A DNA stretch of 64,000 nucleotides, from positions 61,962,093 to 62,026,092 of the forward strand of contig CM069437.1 in the NCBI GenBank assembly GCA_035610365.1. The letters run 5' to 3'. Each line of letters starts with the position of its first letter. Within the stretch, counting starts at the first letter, position 1. Origin of the DNA: Aquatica leii. Its lineage: Eukaryota > Arthropoda > Insecta > Coleoptera > Lampyridae. The position numbers and the translations under genes are program-made. Positions 45,361-55,467 of this stretch are shown here, piece after piece. The notes beneath the pieces are model-generated. The model ran no database searches, was not told the origin of the DNA, and was given only the letters and a program-made list of their open reading frames with translations.

Positions 45361-47523
45361 TGTAATAGCGAAGGCTTCCACGGCCGGAAGCTATACTATG
45401 ATAAGAATGTCTTGCGGGTTTAGACCGTGTCATTGTTGTTGTAACCGAAGTGGCCAACGTTTCGCCCACTTTCGTAAGAAGCCTCATCAGGGCGTGAGAT
45501 AAATCGCAAAACTTAAACAAGCAACCGAAATCTAACTAAGAACTTCTCAAAAGTTAGGTTATCAACTTGTAAAACAAGCCATAATCCAAACTCTGAAAAG
45601 GTAAGATAACTTGAAAAAGCAAACGAAAATCTAACAAAGAACCGCTACAGAGTTAGGTAATCAACTTGTGAACCAAGTCAGATTTTAAACTACGTAGAAG
45701 TGACTTAAGAAGAAATAGTCTCCGTATATAAAGGAGAAGGATCGTCACGGATGGTTAAGCTCGACTCTGATTGAGTTACGGTTGCTAAAGGGCGTGTTTT
45801 CGATAAATGACTCGACACCATGATCGCGATTGAAGTTATTGGGGTGTTTGATGATTTCTATGCTTTCTCGGAATTTCCTGTTGAAAAAGAATAGAGATTT
45901 GGCAATCAACGAAACATTATCAAAATATATCTTGTGACCTGTAGTAAAATGATGTTCAGCAACCGCAGGCTTGGAAATATGTTCTAAAATGCTAGTTATG
46001 GCGAAACGACCGGTTTCACCAATGTAGACTAAACCACATGAACAAGAAATTTGGTATATACCTTGAGATGAAAGTGTAGGAAATTTGTCTTTGGGAGAAG
46101 GTAGAATCTGAGAGAATTTGCATGTCGAGTTGAATATGGGTTTAATACCCTTCTTACAAAGAAGTTTCTCTATTTAATCTGTAACCTTGTGAATGTAGGG
46201 TAAAAAGGCTACTTTCGAATTGAATTCGGCAGTAGAAATGTCTTTAGGTAATCGAGTACGTGGATGTAGACGACGATTAATAACTATGAATATCTCGTTT
46301 CACATAACCATAGTTCACTAAGGTTTTAGCAAGATGGAGTTCCGAGTCTAGATTCTCAGGTTGGCAAATAAAAAAGGCACGATGAACCAAAGATTCAATA
46401 ACAGAAAGTTTCTGTGCAGGATGATGAGACGAATCATAAAGGTATCTGTCCGTATGAGTGGGTTTGCGATAAACAGAATGGCTCAGAAGTCCGTCGGGCT
46501 TACGTGTCACAAGAACGTCAAGAAATGGAAGAGAACCATTACTTTCAATTTCCAAAGTAAATTTGATATATAAGTATTGATTGTTAAGATGATCAAGAAA
46601 CTTAAACAATTCGAGATGACCATGAGGCCAAACAATAAACGTGTGGTACATACGTAAACCACACTTTAGGTTTTAATATTGATGATTCCAAAGCAACGGT
46701 TTCAAAGAATTCCATAAAAATGTTAGCTACAACAGGTGATAGAAGAAAACCCATAGAAGCACCAGAAACCTGTTCGTAAAATTTGTTATCAAATTGGAAG
46801 TAAGTAGAGGATAGACACTTATCAATAAAAGGAACCAAACTCAAGTCCTTGCCTGTTGAGACAGAATCTGTTTGATAATAATAAGCAAATCCTTAATAGG
46901 AACTTTAGTAAAAAGTGAAGTAATATCATAGCTCACGAGAAGATCTTGGGGTTCAAGTTTTATAGTTTCTAGACGTTGAATAAATTGCTGAGAGTTGAGG
47001 ATGTGAGAAGAGGTTTTACCTGTAAACTTGCAAAGAATGTTGGACAAGCACTTGGCTAGCTTGTAGCATTCTTGTAGGTAGGAGGTTCGATAGTACTGAT
47101 GATAGGTCGAAAAGGAATACCTTGTTTGTGAATTTTGGGAAGTCCGTATAGACAAGGAGGCTTAGAATCTGATGGGGTAAATCGACATTTAGTTTCAGGA
47201 GGTAGATTGGAAGATTTGATGATTTGGCTGACCTCACGTTCAATCCTCGAAGTAGGATTGTGAGTTAGAAGAGCGTAAGTTTCCTCAGACAAAATAGAAT
47301 TGATTTTCGTAACATAATCATTTTGGTTCAAAACTACAGTGAAAGAACAATAATATCAGGGTTCTTACGAAGACTTTTTAGAGCTGACTCTTCCGACTTA
47401 GAAATGTTGGATTTAGGAATTTTAGATGATTCAAGGATTTTTCCAGTGTTAATACAAATGGGAACTGAAATGTGGCGAGAAATATGTCTTATAGAAGACT
47501 CAACAGTCGGCTGGAAGAACAAT
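45361..47523 (-). mobile_element. Penelope-like element PLE-B, minus copy
   Basis: Minus strand from about 47523: ESSIRHISRHISVPICINTG, KSEESALKSLRKNPDIIVL, RT palm (KLAKCLSNILCKFTGKTSSH; DLLVSYDITSLFTKVP motif A near 46930; GASMGFLLSPVVANIFMEFFE motif B near 46765-46700). Motif C is damaged: FTYV is followed by a short deletion and frameshift in place of the two catalytic Asp, then [11 protein letters not shown]. Next come [15 protein letters not shown] and [13 protein letters not shown], a GIY-YIG domain (YQISCSCGLVYIGETGR near 46085-46035), and a non-coding tail with a hammerhead motif to 45361. TATTGTCAT at 45350-45358 and TATTGTTAT at 49197-49205 may be the target duplication of the whole pair. 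Confidence 0.85.
45451..45493 (-). ncRNA. Hammerhead-ribozyme-like motif of PLE-B
   Basis: Core CUGAUGA (45490-45484); helix II from GCUUC...AC and GU...GGGC with one bulge, closed by a GAAA loop; GAA (45463-45461); palindromic ACGU (45460-45457) as helix III; U at 45456 before the predicted cut. Helix I: GCC before the core pairs with GGC after the cut (3 bp). One extra G precedes helix II, as in the other copies. Less perfect than the PLE-D motif. Confidence 0.55.
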
Positions 47524-49196
47524 AATTTGGTAAGAACCCTGATATTATTGTTCTTCCAGTCGACAAAGGCAACACTACTGTAGTTTTGAATCAAATTGAT
47601 TATGTTGCAAAAATCCATTCTATTTTGTCTGAGAAAATTTACGCTCTTCTAACTCACAACTCCACCTCGAGGATTGTACGTGAGGTCAGCCAAATCTTTC
47701 AATCTACCTCATGAAACTAAACGTCGACTTACCCCATCAGATTCTAAACCACCTCGTCTATACGGACTTCCCAAAGTTTACAAACAAGGTATTCCTTTTC
47801 GACCTATCGTCAGTTCTATTCAATCTCCTACCTACAAGCTAGCCAAGTTTTTGTCCAACATTCTTTGCGAGTTTACAGGTAAAACCTCTTCTCACATCCT
47901 CAACTCTCAGCATATTATTCAACGTCTAGAAACTATAAAACTTGAACCCCAAGATCTTCTCGTGAGCTTTGATGTTACTTCACTTTTTACTAGAGTTCCT
48001 TAAGGATTCGCTTATTATCATCAAACAAATTCTATCTAAACATGGCAAGGACTTCAGTTTGGTTTCTGTTATTGACTAGTGTCTATCTTCTACTTACTTC
48101 CAATTTGATAACAAGTTTTACGAACAGATATCAAATTTACTATGGAAATCGAAAGTAATGGTTCTCTTCCATTTCTTGACGTTCTTGTGACTCGTAAGCC
48201 CGACGGAATTCTGAGCCATTCTGTTTATCGCAAACCCACCCATACAGACAGATACCTTCATGCTTCGTCTCATCATCATCCTGCACAGAAACGTTGTTAT
48301 TGAATCTTTCGTTCATCGTGCCTTTTCTATTTGCCAACCTGAGAATCTAGACTCGGAACTCCATCATCTTACTAGAACCTTAGTGAACAATGGTTATGTG
48401 AAACGAGATATTTATAGAGTTATTAATCGTCGTCTACATCCACGTACTCAATTACCTAAGGAAATTTCTACTCCCGAATCCAATCCGAAACTAGCCTTTT
48501 TACCCTACATTCACAAGGTTACAGATCAAATAGAGAAACTTTTTCGTAAGAATGGTATTAAACCCATATATAACTCGATATGCAAAATTTCTCAGATTCT
48601 ACCTTCTCCCAAAGATAAATTTCCTACACTTTCATCTCAAGGTGTATACCAAATTCCTTGTTCATGTGGTTTAGTCTACATTGGTGAAACCGGTCGTTCC
48701 GTCATTACTCGCATTTCAGAATATGATCGTTGTATAAGGAAAAGGTATATTTCCAAGTCTGCGGTTGCTGAACATCATTTTACTACTGGTCATAAAATAG
48801 ATTTTGATAATGTTTCGTTGATTGCCAAATCTCCATTCTTTTTCAACAGGAAATTCCAAGAGAGCATAGAAATCATCAAACACCGCAATAACTTCAATCG
48901 CGATCATGGTTTCGACCTATCCCCTCTTTGGTTCCTGGTCATTAGTCATTTATCGAAAACACGCCCTTCCATCCGTGACGATCCTTCTCCTTTATATACG
49001 GAGACTATTTCTTCTTAAGTCACTTTTACGGAGTTTAGAATCTGGCTTGGTTCACAAGTTGATTACCTAACTCTGTAGTGGTTCTTTGTTAGATTTTCGT
49101 TTGCTTTTTCAAGTTATCGTCTTCTTTCTTTTCATAGTTTGGATTATGGCTTTGTAGAAAGCATACGTACATCTCTCTGATCTTTCCATTTAAGTA
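47524..49196 (+). mobile_element. Penelope-like element PLE-B, plus copy (5'-truncated)
   Basis: Begins in the RT region with RKNPDIIVLPVDKGNTTVVL (47533 on). Then LPHETKRRLTPSDSK, PPRLYGLPKVYKQGIPFRPI, AKFLSNILCEFTGKTSSHIL, and DLLVSFDVTSLFTRVP (motif A, about 47955-48002). After FDNKFYEQ (48100-48127) about 200 bp present in the minus copy are absent, so motifs B and C with the catalytic YVDD are gone. From 48128 it resumes [20 protein letters not shown]; 48260-49018 is one open frame of 252 codons with the thumb and linker and the GIY-YIG domain (GVYQIPCSCGLVYIGETGRS, about 48640-48700) to SPLWFLVISH. The endonuclease frame is intact although the RT is not. Confidence 0.85.
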
Positions 49197-49201
49197 TATT
49201 G

Positions 49202-49948
49202 TTATTCCGGAACCATTTTTTCGGGCAATTGTTGCAGAATTTCTTTAGGAATTCCTTTTCTATTTTTTCTCAATGTCCTTAACAAATGGGTTGACGAGTT
49301 TAGTAAGATTTGAGTCAAAGGAATGCTGGTGTAAAAGTTGTCTGTTACAATAGTTCTACCAGAATTAAGAAGCAGTTCACTAAGTTGTAAGACGACATTG
49401 GTGGGAACAGATCTTTCTTGGTCTGACTCTTTGTCCGTATAAATTTTAAAATTCCAGGTATATCCTTGGTTACAACATAACTTGAAAATGTTCACTCCAT
49501 ACTAGTGGGCTTTTTGTGGTATATATTGCTTCATAATAAGCCTTCCTCTAAATGGGATAAGACTTTCGTCAATGCAGACAGTTTTTCCGGGTGTAAAATC
49601 CGATTGACTGTTGATTAAAAATTGATAACCAAGAGTTTGTACTTTGAAAGCTCTATTCACTTGCAATGTTGAATCTTCATTATCAAAAAGTGCAGCATTG
49701 AAAGCAGAAGTTCGAATCGGTTTCTGGACATCGTTTTTGGAGCAATAACATTACGATAAAAGCAATCTGTGCTCCAATAATCTCTTAATTTTGGCATTTT
49801 TACTAGACCCATATAACCCATGAGGCCAAATAACGTTTTTATTTCAACTGTTGTCGTAGGTTGCTCCGCATGTTTTCGGGGGTGTGCCTTCAAAACTCAA
49901 TTCATTTGGTGGATTTGTCGTTATCATTTCTTTGCTGTTGGACGCCAT
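49202..49948 (-). pseudogene. PB-2 transposase, N-terminal and core part
   Basis: A possible start is ATG 49948 (MASNSKEMITTNPPNELSF), frameshifting into TTTVEIKTLFGLMGYMGLVK and LRDYWSTDCFYRNVIAPKTM, SRNRFELLLSMLHF. Then GKTVCIDESLIPFRGRLIMK (first catalytic Asp, about 49590-49535), a stop, YTWNFKIYTDKES, and SGRTIVTDNFYTSIPLTQIL (second Asp, about 49365-49305), LLRTLRKNRKGIPKEIL. The order and motifs are those of the DDE_Tnp_1_7 (piggyBac) family. It runs out at the Penelope insertion near 49200. Confidence 0.85.
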
Positions 49949-50212
49949 TACCTGAGCACGTGTTGCACTTGAATTTTATTTCAATATTTTTAATTTAACT
50001 TCTTATTTTTTAGCAACGAGTTATTACCGACTGCGTCATGTTATCTTGTTTGACTTTTAATTTATTAATTGCAAACAACACGTTACTATTTAAAAATGAA
50101 AATAACTTCTTTATGTTACAAACGTACCATTGTTACATGAGGTACTGCTTACAGTGACCTGTGTACCCGGCAGTTTCAACATGAAGTTCTTGCTCGCGTA
50201 GTTGCCAAGTTT

Positions 50213-52100
50213 ACATTACTTACAATAGCCATATCAACTGAAGAATTAAAGATAAGAAAGATAGAAGAAGCATTAAAAGACGCGGTGGTCTTTCAAGACA
50301 TCTGGCCGATAATTCAGAAGGAATAGCCCCTTTCATGCTACTAGTACGGATAATACGGATACGAACAATAAGGTTTGCTTAAATAATGGCCACGAAGAAA
50401 ACTTTCCTGATAATATGGCAGGTATTTTGAAAGGAAGATCCCTGGCCCTCGGAAACGTGATTATTACGAGGAACGTAAACATAGTCGAGGAAGAAAATGG
50501 TCAAAAACCAGTCGAGACAAGTAAGTTTACTTTTATTGAAAGCCTAGCACAGGACAATAAAAAAGCCTGGGCAAAAGCAGCGTTTACAGCTCTAACTAGC
50601 CAGGGACCGAACAAAAGCAGCAGGCATCCACCTACTTCGACTGATAGTGATTGGTAGCGAGATGATCCCTACTAGAAATATTGCCGAGTTAGTTTTCAGG
50701 AACTCTAAAGCAGGGGTGGGCAAAAGCCGGCCCGCGGGCCGCATCCGGCCCCTTTGCTTACTTTATCTGGCCCGTTGAAAAATCCCGCAAGAAATTTTTT
50801 TATCTCTTTTATGCGATTTTGTAGTACTCAACAGTATTCCTCCGGCCCGTGAGACATTTTGAAAATTTCATTTTGGCCCGCGCTTAAAAGTATTTGCCCG
50901 CGCCTGCTCTAAAATCTTGCTGCTGCTCTCGCAAACAACGGTTCCACCAGAGGAGGAGGAAAAATCTGGAAACAGAAAGGCACTTGTTAAAACAACAGGG
51001 ACGATAGTCATAAAAAACGATGACAAATCTTACGCGGACTTTCTTAGTAGGTGAAAATAGCTTTAAGGAAGGAGGCTATTGATACTACCTTTAAATCGGT
51101 GAGGAAAACTAAAGACGGTCACCTTTTAATAGCATCCAAAAACCAGGAAGTACTAGAGACAATTAATTAAAATCAAAGTAAACGCAAAGGTAACTGATCG
51201 CACCTTCCACATCCATAATCTGGATAAGGTAACTATACAGCAGAGGAAGTTGAAGAAGCCCTAACCTGTGAACTAGTAAAAAAAAACATACAAAATCACG
51301 ATGGGGAAAATAAGACCAGCAAAATGAGATGTCCAGTCTATCACTGCCCCGCTAAACATAGCACACTCTAGTTAAAACTAAATATTCAAGAGTGGAACTC
51401 AATTCATGCAATATACTGGATAGAGTAGAGGTAGTGAAATGCGCCAAGTGTTGGGAGACCCGACATCTTAGCAGAACCGCTACCCTAACTAGTGAGCCAA
51501 ACATTATCATCACTAACAACATGAAACTAACAATAGAGGCAAACCACCGGACAGCAATTTATAAATCCAACAAAAAACACCACGGGGATCAAGTGCTCGG
51601 AGGGGAATGTTTACACGAAACTGCAGATAGGTAAAATAACAATGTACAATTGCTGCATCTCACCCAACGCAAGCTTCACAGATTTTTGCTCAGAGATAGA
51701 ACAGCAAAGATACCCGTGGTCCGGTTGTATTCGTAGAATCGTAGGGAACTTTAATACAAAAGCGACGGAGTGGGGATCCAGCAAGTCAAATAAAAGAGGA
51801 GACTACCTACTCGAGTGGATGACAAAAGAAGACTTAGTTATACTAAACACAAGGTTAGAGTCGACGTTTGTACGCGGAGGTTAAACCTCTTTTATAGATA
51901 TCACGTTCTGCTCTAAGAAGGTGGCACGTCAGGTAACGCAATGGGCAGTACTACAGGAAGAAAGTATAAGTGATACATCATGTTTGAACTGAAACTCGAC
52001 GTGAAAAGACAAGAAAACTTACCTTATCAAACACCTAGACTGAACCTGCCAAAAGAAATTTCAAAACATCAGATTTCAGCTTTTGCAAGTTCACGTAACA
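50213..52100 (+). mobile_element. R1-type non-LTR retrotransposon remnant, second copy
   Basis: 50415-50657 is an ORF1-like frame (VETSKFTFIESLAQDNKKAW). After a hAT MITE insertion, ORF1 pieces continue (ALVKTTGTIVIKNDDKSYAD near 51000; NIQNHDGENKTSKMRCPVYH near 51295). 51640-51960 is an AP-endonuclease part: TMYNCCISPNASFTDFCSEI, IVGNFNTKATEWGSSKSNKR (about 51745-51805), LEWMTKEDLVILN, then IDITFCSKK and WAVLQEESISDTS with the D of a normally SDH motif. No RT follows. Many stops; endonuclease domain order agrees with the R1 clade. Confidence 0.65.
50711..50906. mobile_element. hAT-type MITE, 196 bp
   Basis: Ends CAGGGGTGGGCAAA (50711-50724) and TTTGCCCGCGCCTG (50893-50906) are inverted repeats with two mismatches. 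The flanks are CTCTAAAG (50703-50710) and CTCTAAAA (50907-50914), an 8-bp target duplication with one change, which is diagnostic of hAT insertions. The interior is rich in CCGGCCC-type words and non-coding. CAGGGGTGGGCAAA-type ends are common among hAT elements of animals. Confidence 0.85.
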
Positions 52101-52109
52101 ATCCGTATT

Positions 52110-55100
52110 AACGTAGTTTTAAGCTCTAAAACAAAGTAATAACGACCACGATCTAAAACATGCTTCTTAACAAGATAACGTTTGTAAGATGCGGAACATT
52201 AGCGTTTATTTGAGAAAGTTCTACCGTACAGAATAGATACGGCTACAAATGTGGTCATAGTTAGAAGTATGAATGATACCATTAAGAGGAAGCTCTTTAA
52301 GAATGCAAGATTTGAATTGCATGACCTCAAGATCAGTGAGTAAGAGTCGTGAAAAGTAGTAGTACGATCGTCCGTTTTAACATAAGTAGAAGTGCCTGGT
52401 CATAAGTCCTAATTACGCTGGTCTACAAAAAAATTCGATCCCTGGCAACAAATTCCTATTGATTCTTATGTAAGATCATTCTTTGATTCCGAATTCCACA
52501 TACAAGAATATTCCATGCATGTACACAGAATGTTCTAAACCGTACATGGTACATCCACTGGACGTTCATTATTGAATTATAACATCCTTTTGTTGTCCAA
52601 AGAATGTCCTTTTGTTACAAAAATTGACATCTGCTAGACACCGCTTACGGACATCCACAGGACGCTCATTATTAACGTGCGTGTTGTCTGTGAACGTCCA
52701 CATGTAATCTAACGGTAGTCGATAAGACGTACATAAATGGGCGTTCTCAAGATCTTTATATTATGTCCATGGAGTAGTAGATATGTGTTGGACTAAAATT
52801 GGACAACCTATAGATGATAGGTGCTATATGGGATAATATAACCCCCGTTTTTTCACATCACCTTTTGATAATAATTATATTTCTATTTGGTGAAGTAAAA
52901 AGGATGTCTTGATTAAACCGTTCTCCGTGTCTATACAAAACTGCTCCTAAATTTTCAAAGAATAAGTTGCGGTGTGTGTGTGGAAATGTACTTTAAAGAC
53001 ATGACTGGTACGCTGACAACGATTCCTCGACATGAGCGACATAAAATTATCACTTTTGTTGTTACTCAAAATGTTCTCACGCACGTTATGGAATGCAAAG
53101 CGTTTTGGTTATACTAAACAAGGAAATATAATTTCAAAAATCGAAATGCATCACCTGTTTTGTACATTGCTTTCACAAACTGTTTAAATATTTTTCTTTG
53201 AGACTTTCTCGCAAAGACCAGTTTCTTACGATGTCACGCTTGTTCCGGGCTTGATTGTCTCATTCACTTAGGAAACAGCAATTTTTTTTGTGTATTCTGA
53301 TTGCAGGCCCGTGAGTAGAACCAACTTTCATACGTGTTCTTCATATCCACATAATATACAACCGGGTCTGATGATAACTAATTCCTATTGGGCAACGGGA
53401 CAACTTTCAAGCGTGTCTTTTGTGAGTCGATAAACAGTCTCAATTTATCTGGGTCATTTAATATATTTAGGTTTATCAATGCATTTGAATTAGAACAGAA
53501 CTTCTGAAAATCGTAATTTCAGGGTTGATTGCCTAGACCTGTAAGAAGAGATTTGTACATTGCGCGCGAATCCAGCGAATCTTTTCTTGCGAAGGCTTCG
53601 GAACCAACATCACCCGCTTTTAACCAAAATTGTTGCTATAAATTTTTATTATTTGTAACTGTTTGGTGAAGGATGAGAGAGGATGGAAGCTGGAACTTGT
53701 AGAAAATAAGTGAAAAAATTGCGGAACAACCGGAAATCGATATTTTTTTTACAAGTTAAAAGAGAAAATGTAAGGTGAGGTTAGTTGACAATGCTAGTCT
53801 TTGGATGAAACGAAATGACTAAAGTTTAACGACTTTTTCTTTTCTTGTGAACAGTGAGCGATGATCCAGTTAAAATTTTAATCCAATTAAAGACGCGCGA
53901 AATTACGTAAGCATCGTCATCTGACGGAAAACCCGATAACTACAAGAATGCACATGGTTCGTTTTAAAAGTGAGACGTTTACTTAGGGGTAAAACGAGAA
54001 AGCCAGTAGAGGGTTAACTCAAAAAATAACGAGTAAAGTCGTTTAGTAAAAACATCGTGTAATCATTTTTCTTAGCGTTCGGGTATGTATGTAAAGAGTG
54101 AGAAAATTAACTGTAATTTTATAACTTTGTGTTCAAATCCCAGTGTTAGAGAAACACGTTTCATTTGTTTTGGTAAAACAAACACGACGGCCATTTCAAC
54201 TTTGTTCATTCAATTGTTTTTATATTTGTATGTGTACGATTTCAAATTCAATTTGTATTACACGATGTTTTTCGCAAATTATCACCTAATTAAAATTACT
54301 AAATCAACAGTCTTAAAGAAAACTTGAAATGTAATTTAAATTCGTATCTCGTTGGTAAAAGGTAGATAATCTTCTCGATCGTAATAATTACCTATTGATG
54401 CTGATTCTAATGGGTTTTATAACACCATTGCTTTGTAAAATATAATCTAATATTTTATTTATCGTGATATGCAAACATCGTGAGGTCGCAAGTTGTATCC
54501 TGATAATAGACTTTGTATTGTATATGTAATCGTACAACCCATTTTATCGACAATTGCCTATTTTATGTAATAAAGTCGCGGTATGTTGCGTACTGATCTA
54601 GACTGTACATTTTTACACCATTTGTTTGATATATTATTGTATGTTTATATACATATGTGTGTATTTTTGGTCCTTTGTCCCGACCATTCAACTAGTAGGT
54701 GGGTTGCTTCCGTAACCAGGACCTCATTATCTACTAGCAGACCTCTTCTGTTTAAAATAATGATATTTGTGCACTTGTTTATATGTTTTGAAATTTAAAC
54801 CCGTCATATCGGTGTATTAGTTTACTTGAATTAAATTTATAACGTCCTAACTTTCCGATGTTTATTTACATCTTTGACAATAAATCGATTGTTTTATAAA
54901 CCCCTATTTATATTTGCCGTGTGATTTATTTAATTTAACCCACTACAGTCTTCTCAAATGTCATGAGTAAGCAGTGTATAACAAACTTAATACAACATAG
55001 AAGAGGAAATTGTAGTTTAACGATGATAGCCATAGCAAGATGTCGCTGCATACTTTTTGATTCGCGGGTTTTAGTTTTCAAACGTGAACGGGTTACATCA

Positions 55101-55460
55101 CAAGTGTTTAAGAGATTGAGCACGTGTTGTACATAATGTAGTCACTTTAAAGTAAACAAAGTATATCTTTGTTTTTCTAATACGGTATAGAAGACACAAA
55201 AGAAACAAATGCAAACATATATTGGTAACTAGCAAGTGTACAATTACGAAGCAATATACAAATTTTTAAAAATATACATACACCTTATTACTATATTAAA
55301 ATTAATCTAAAACGTTAATACTTAAATCACAATTAAAAGTACTAATTTTGCCACACGCTACAAAAAGCTGTCAACTGGTATTAAAAATTTAAAGCTACAA
55401 ATACGTCCTGCTTATGTATGCGACTTGTTTTTGCGTATTCACTTACGCAAACTACAAAAA
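52110..55460. other. No gene recognised between the R1 remnant and AGPS
   Basis: AT-rich. Two diverged copies of a word like ACATCCACnGGACGnTCATTATT lie at 52550-52575 and 52650-52675. 54000-54930 has several AATAAA signals (for example near 54553 and 54879) and reads like an untranslated tail, but no gene can be tied to it. A minus-strand AATAAA near 54924-54929 could serve the 3' end of AGPS. Confidence 0.35.
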
Positions 55461-55467
55461 ACAAACA

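Larger units (their letters stand above)
44485..50175 (-). mobile_element. piggyBac-type element PB-2, split by two Penelope copies
   Basis: Minus-strand transposase: the N-terminal two thirds at 49948-49202, the C-terminal third at about 45350-44810, with the PLE-B pair between. The left end is supported by TTAA at 44481-44484 followed by GCGCCAGACACCGGTGTC. The right end is only suggested by a diverged inverted match (about 50152-50175, CAGTGACCTGTGTACCCGGC, then TCAA). Coordinates of the right end are tentative. Confidence 0.6.

Noticed and set aside
54085..54798. Small plus-strand frames next to AATAAA signals as a short gene
   Set aside because: No conserved motif; the region reads better as non-coding AT-rich or UTR-like sequence.
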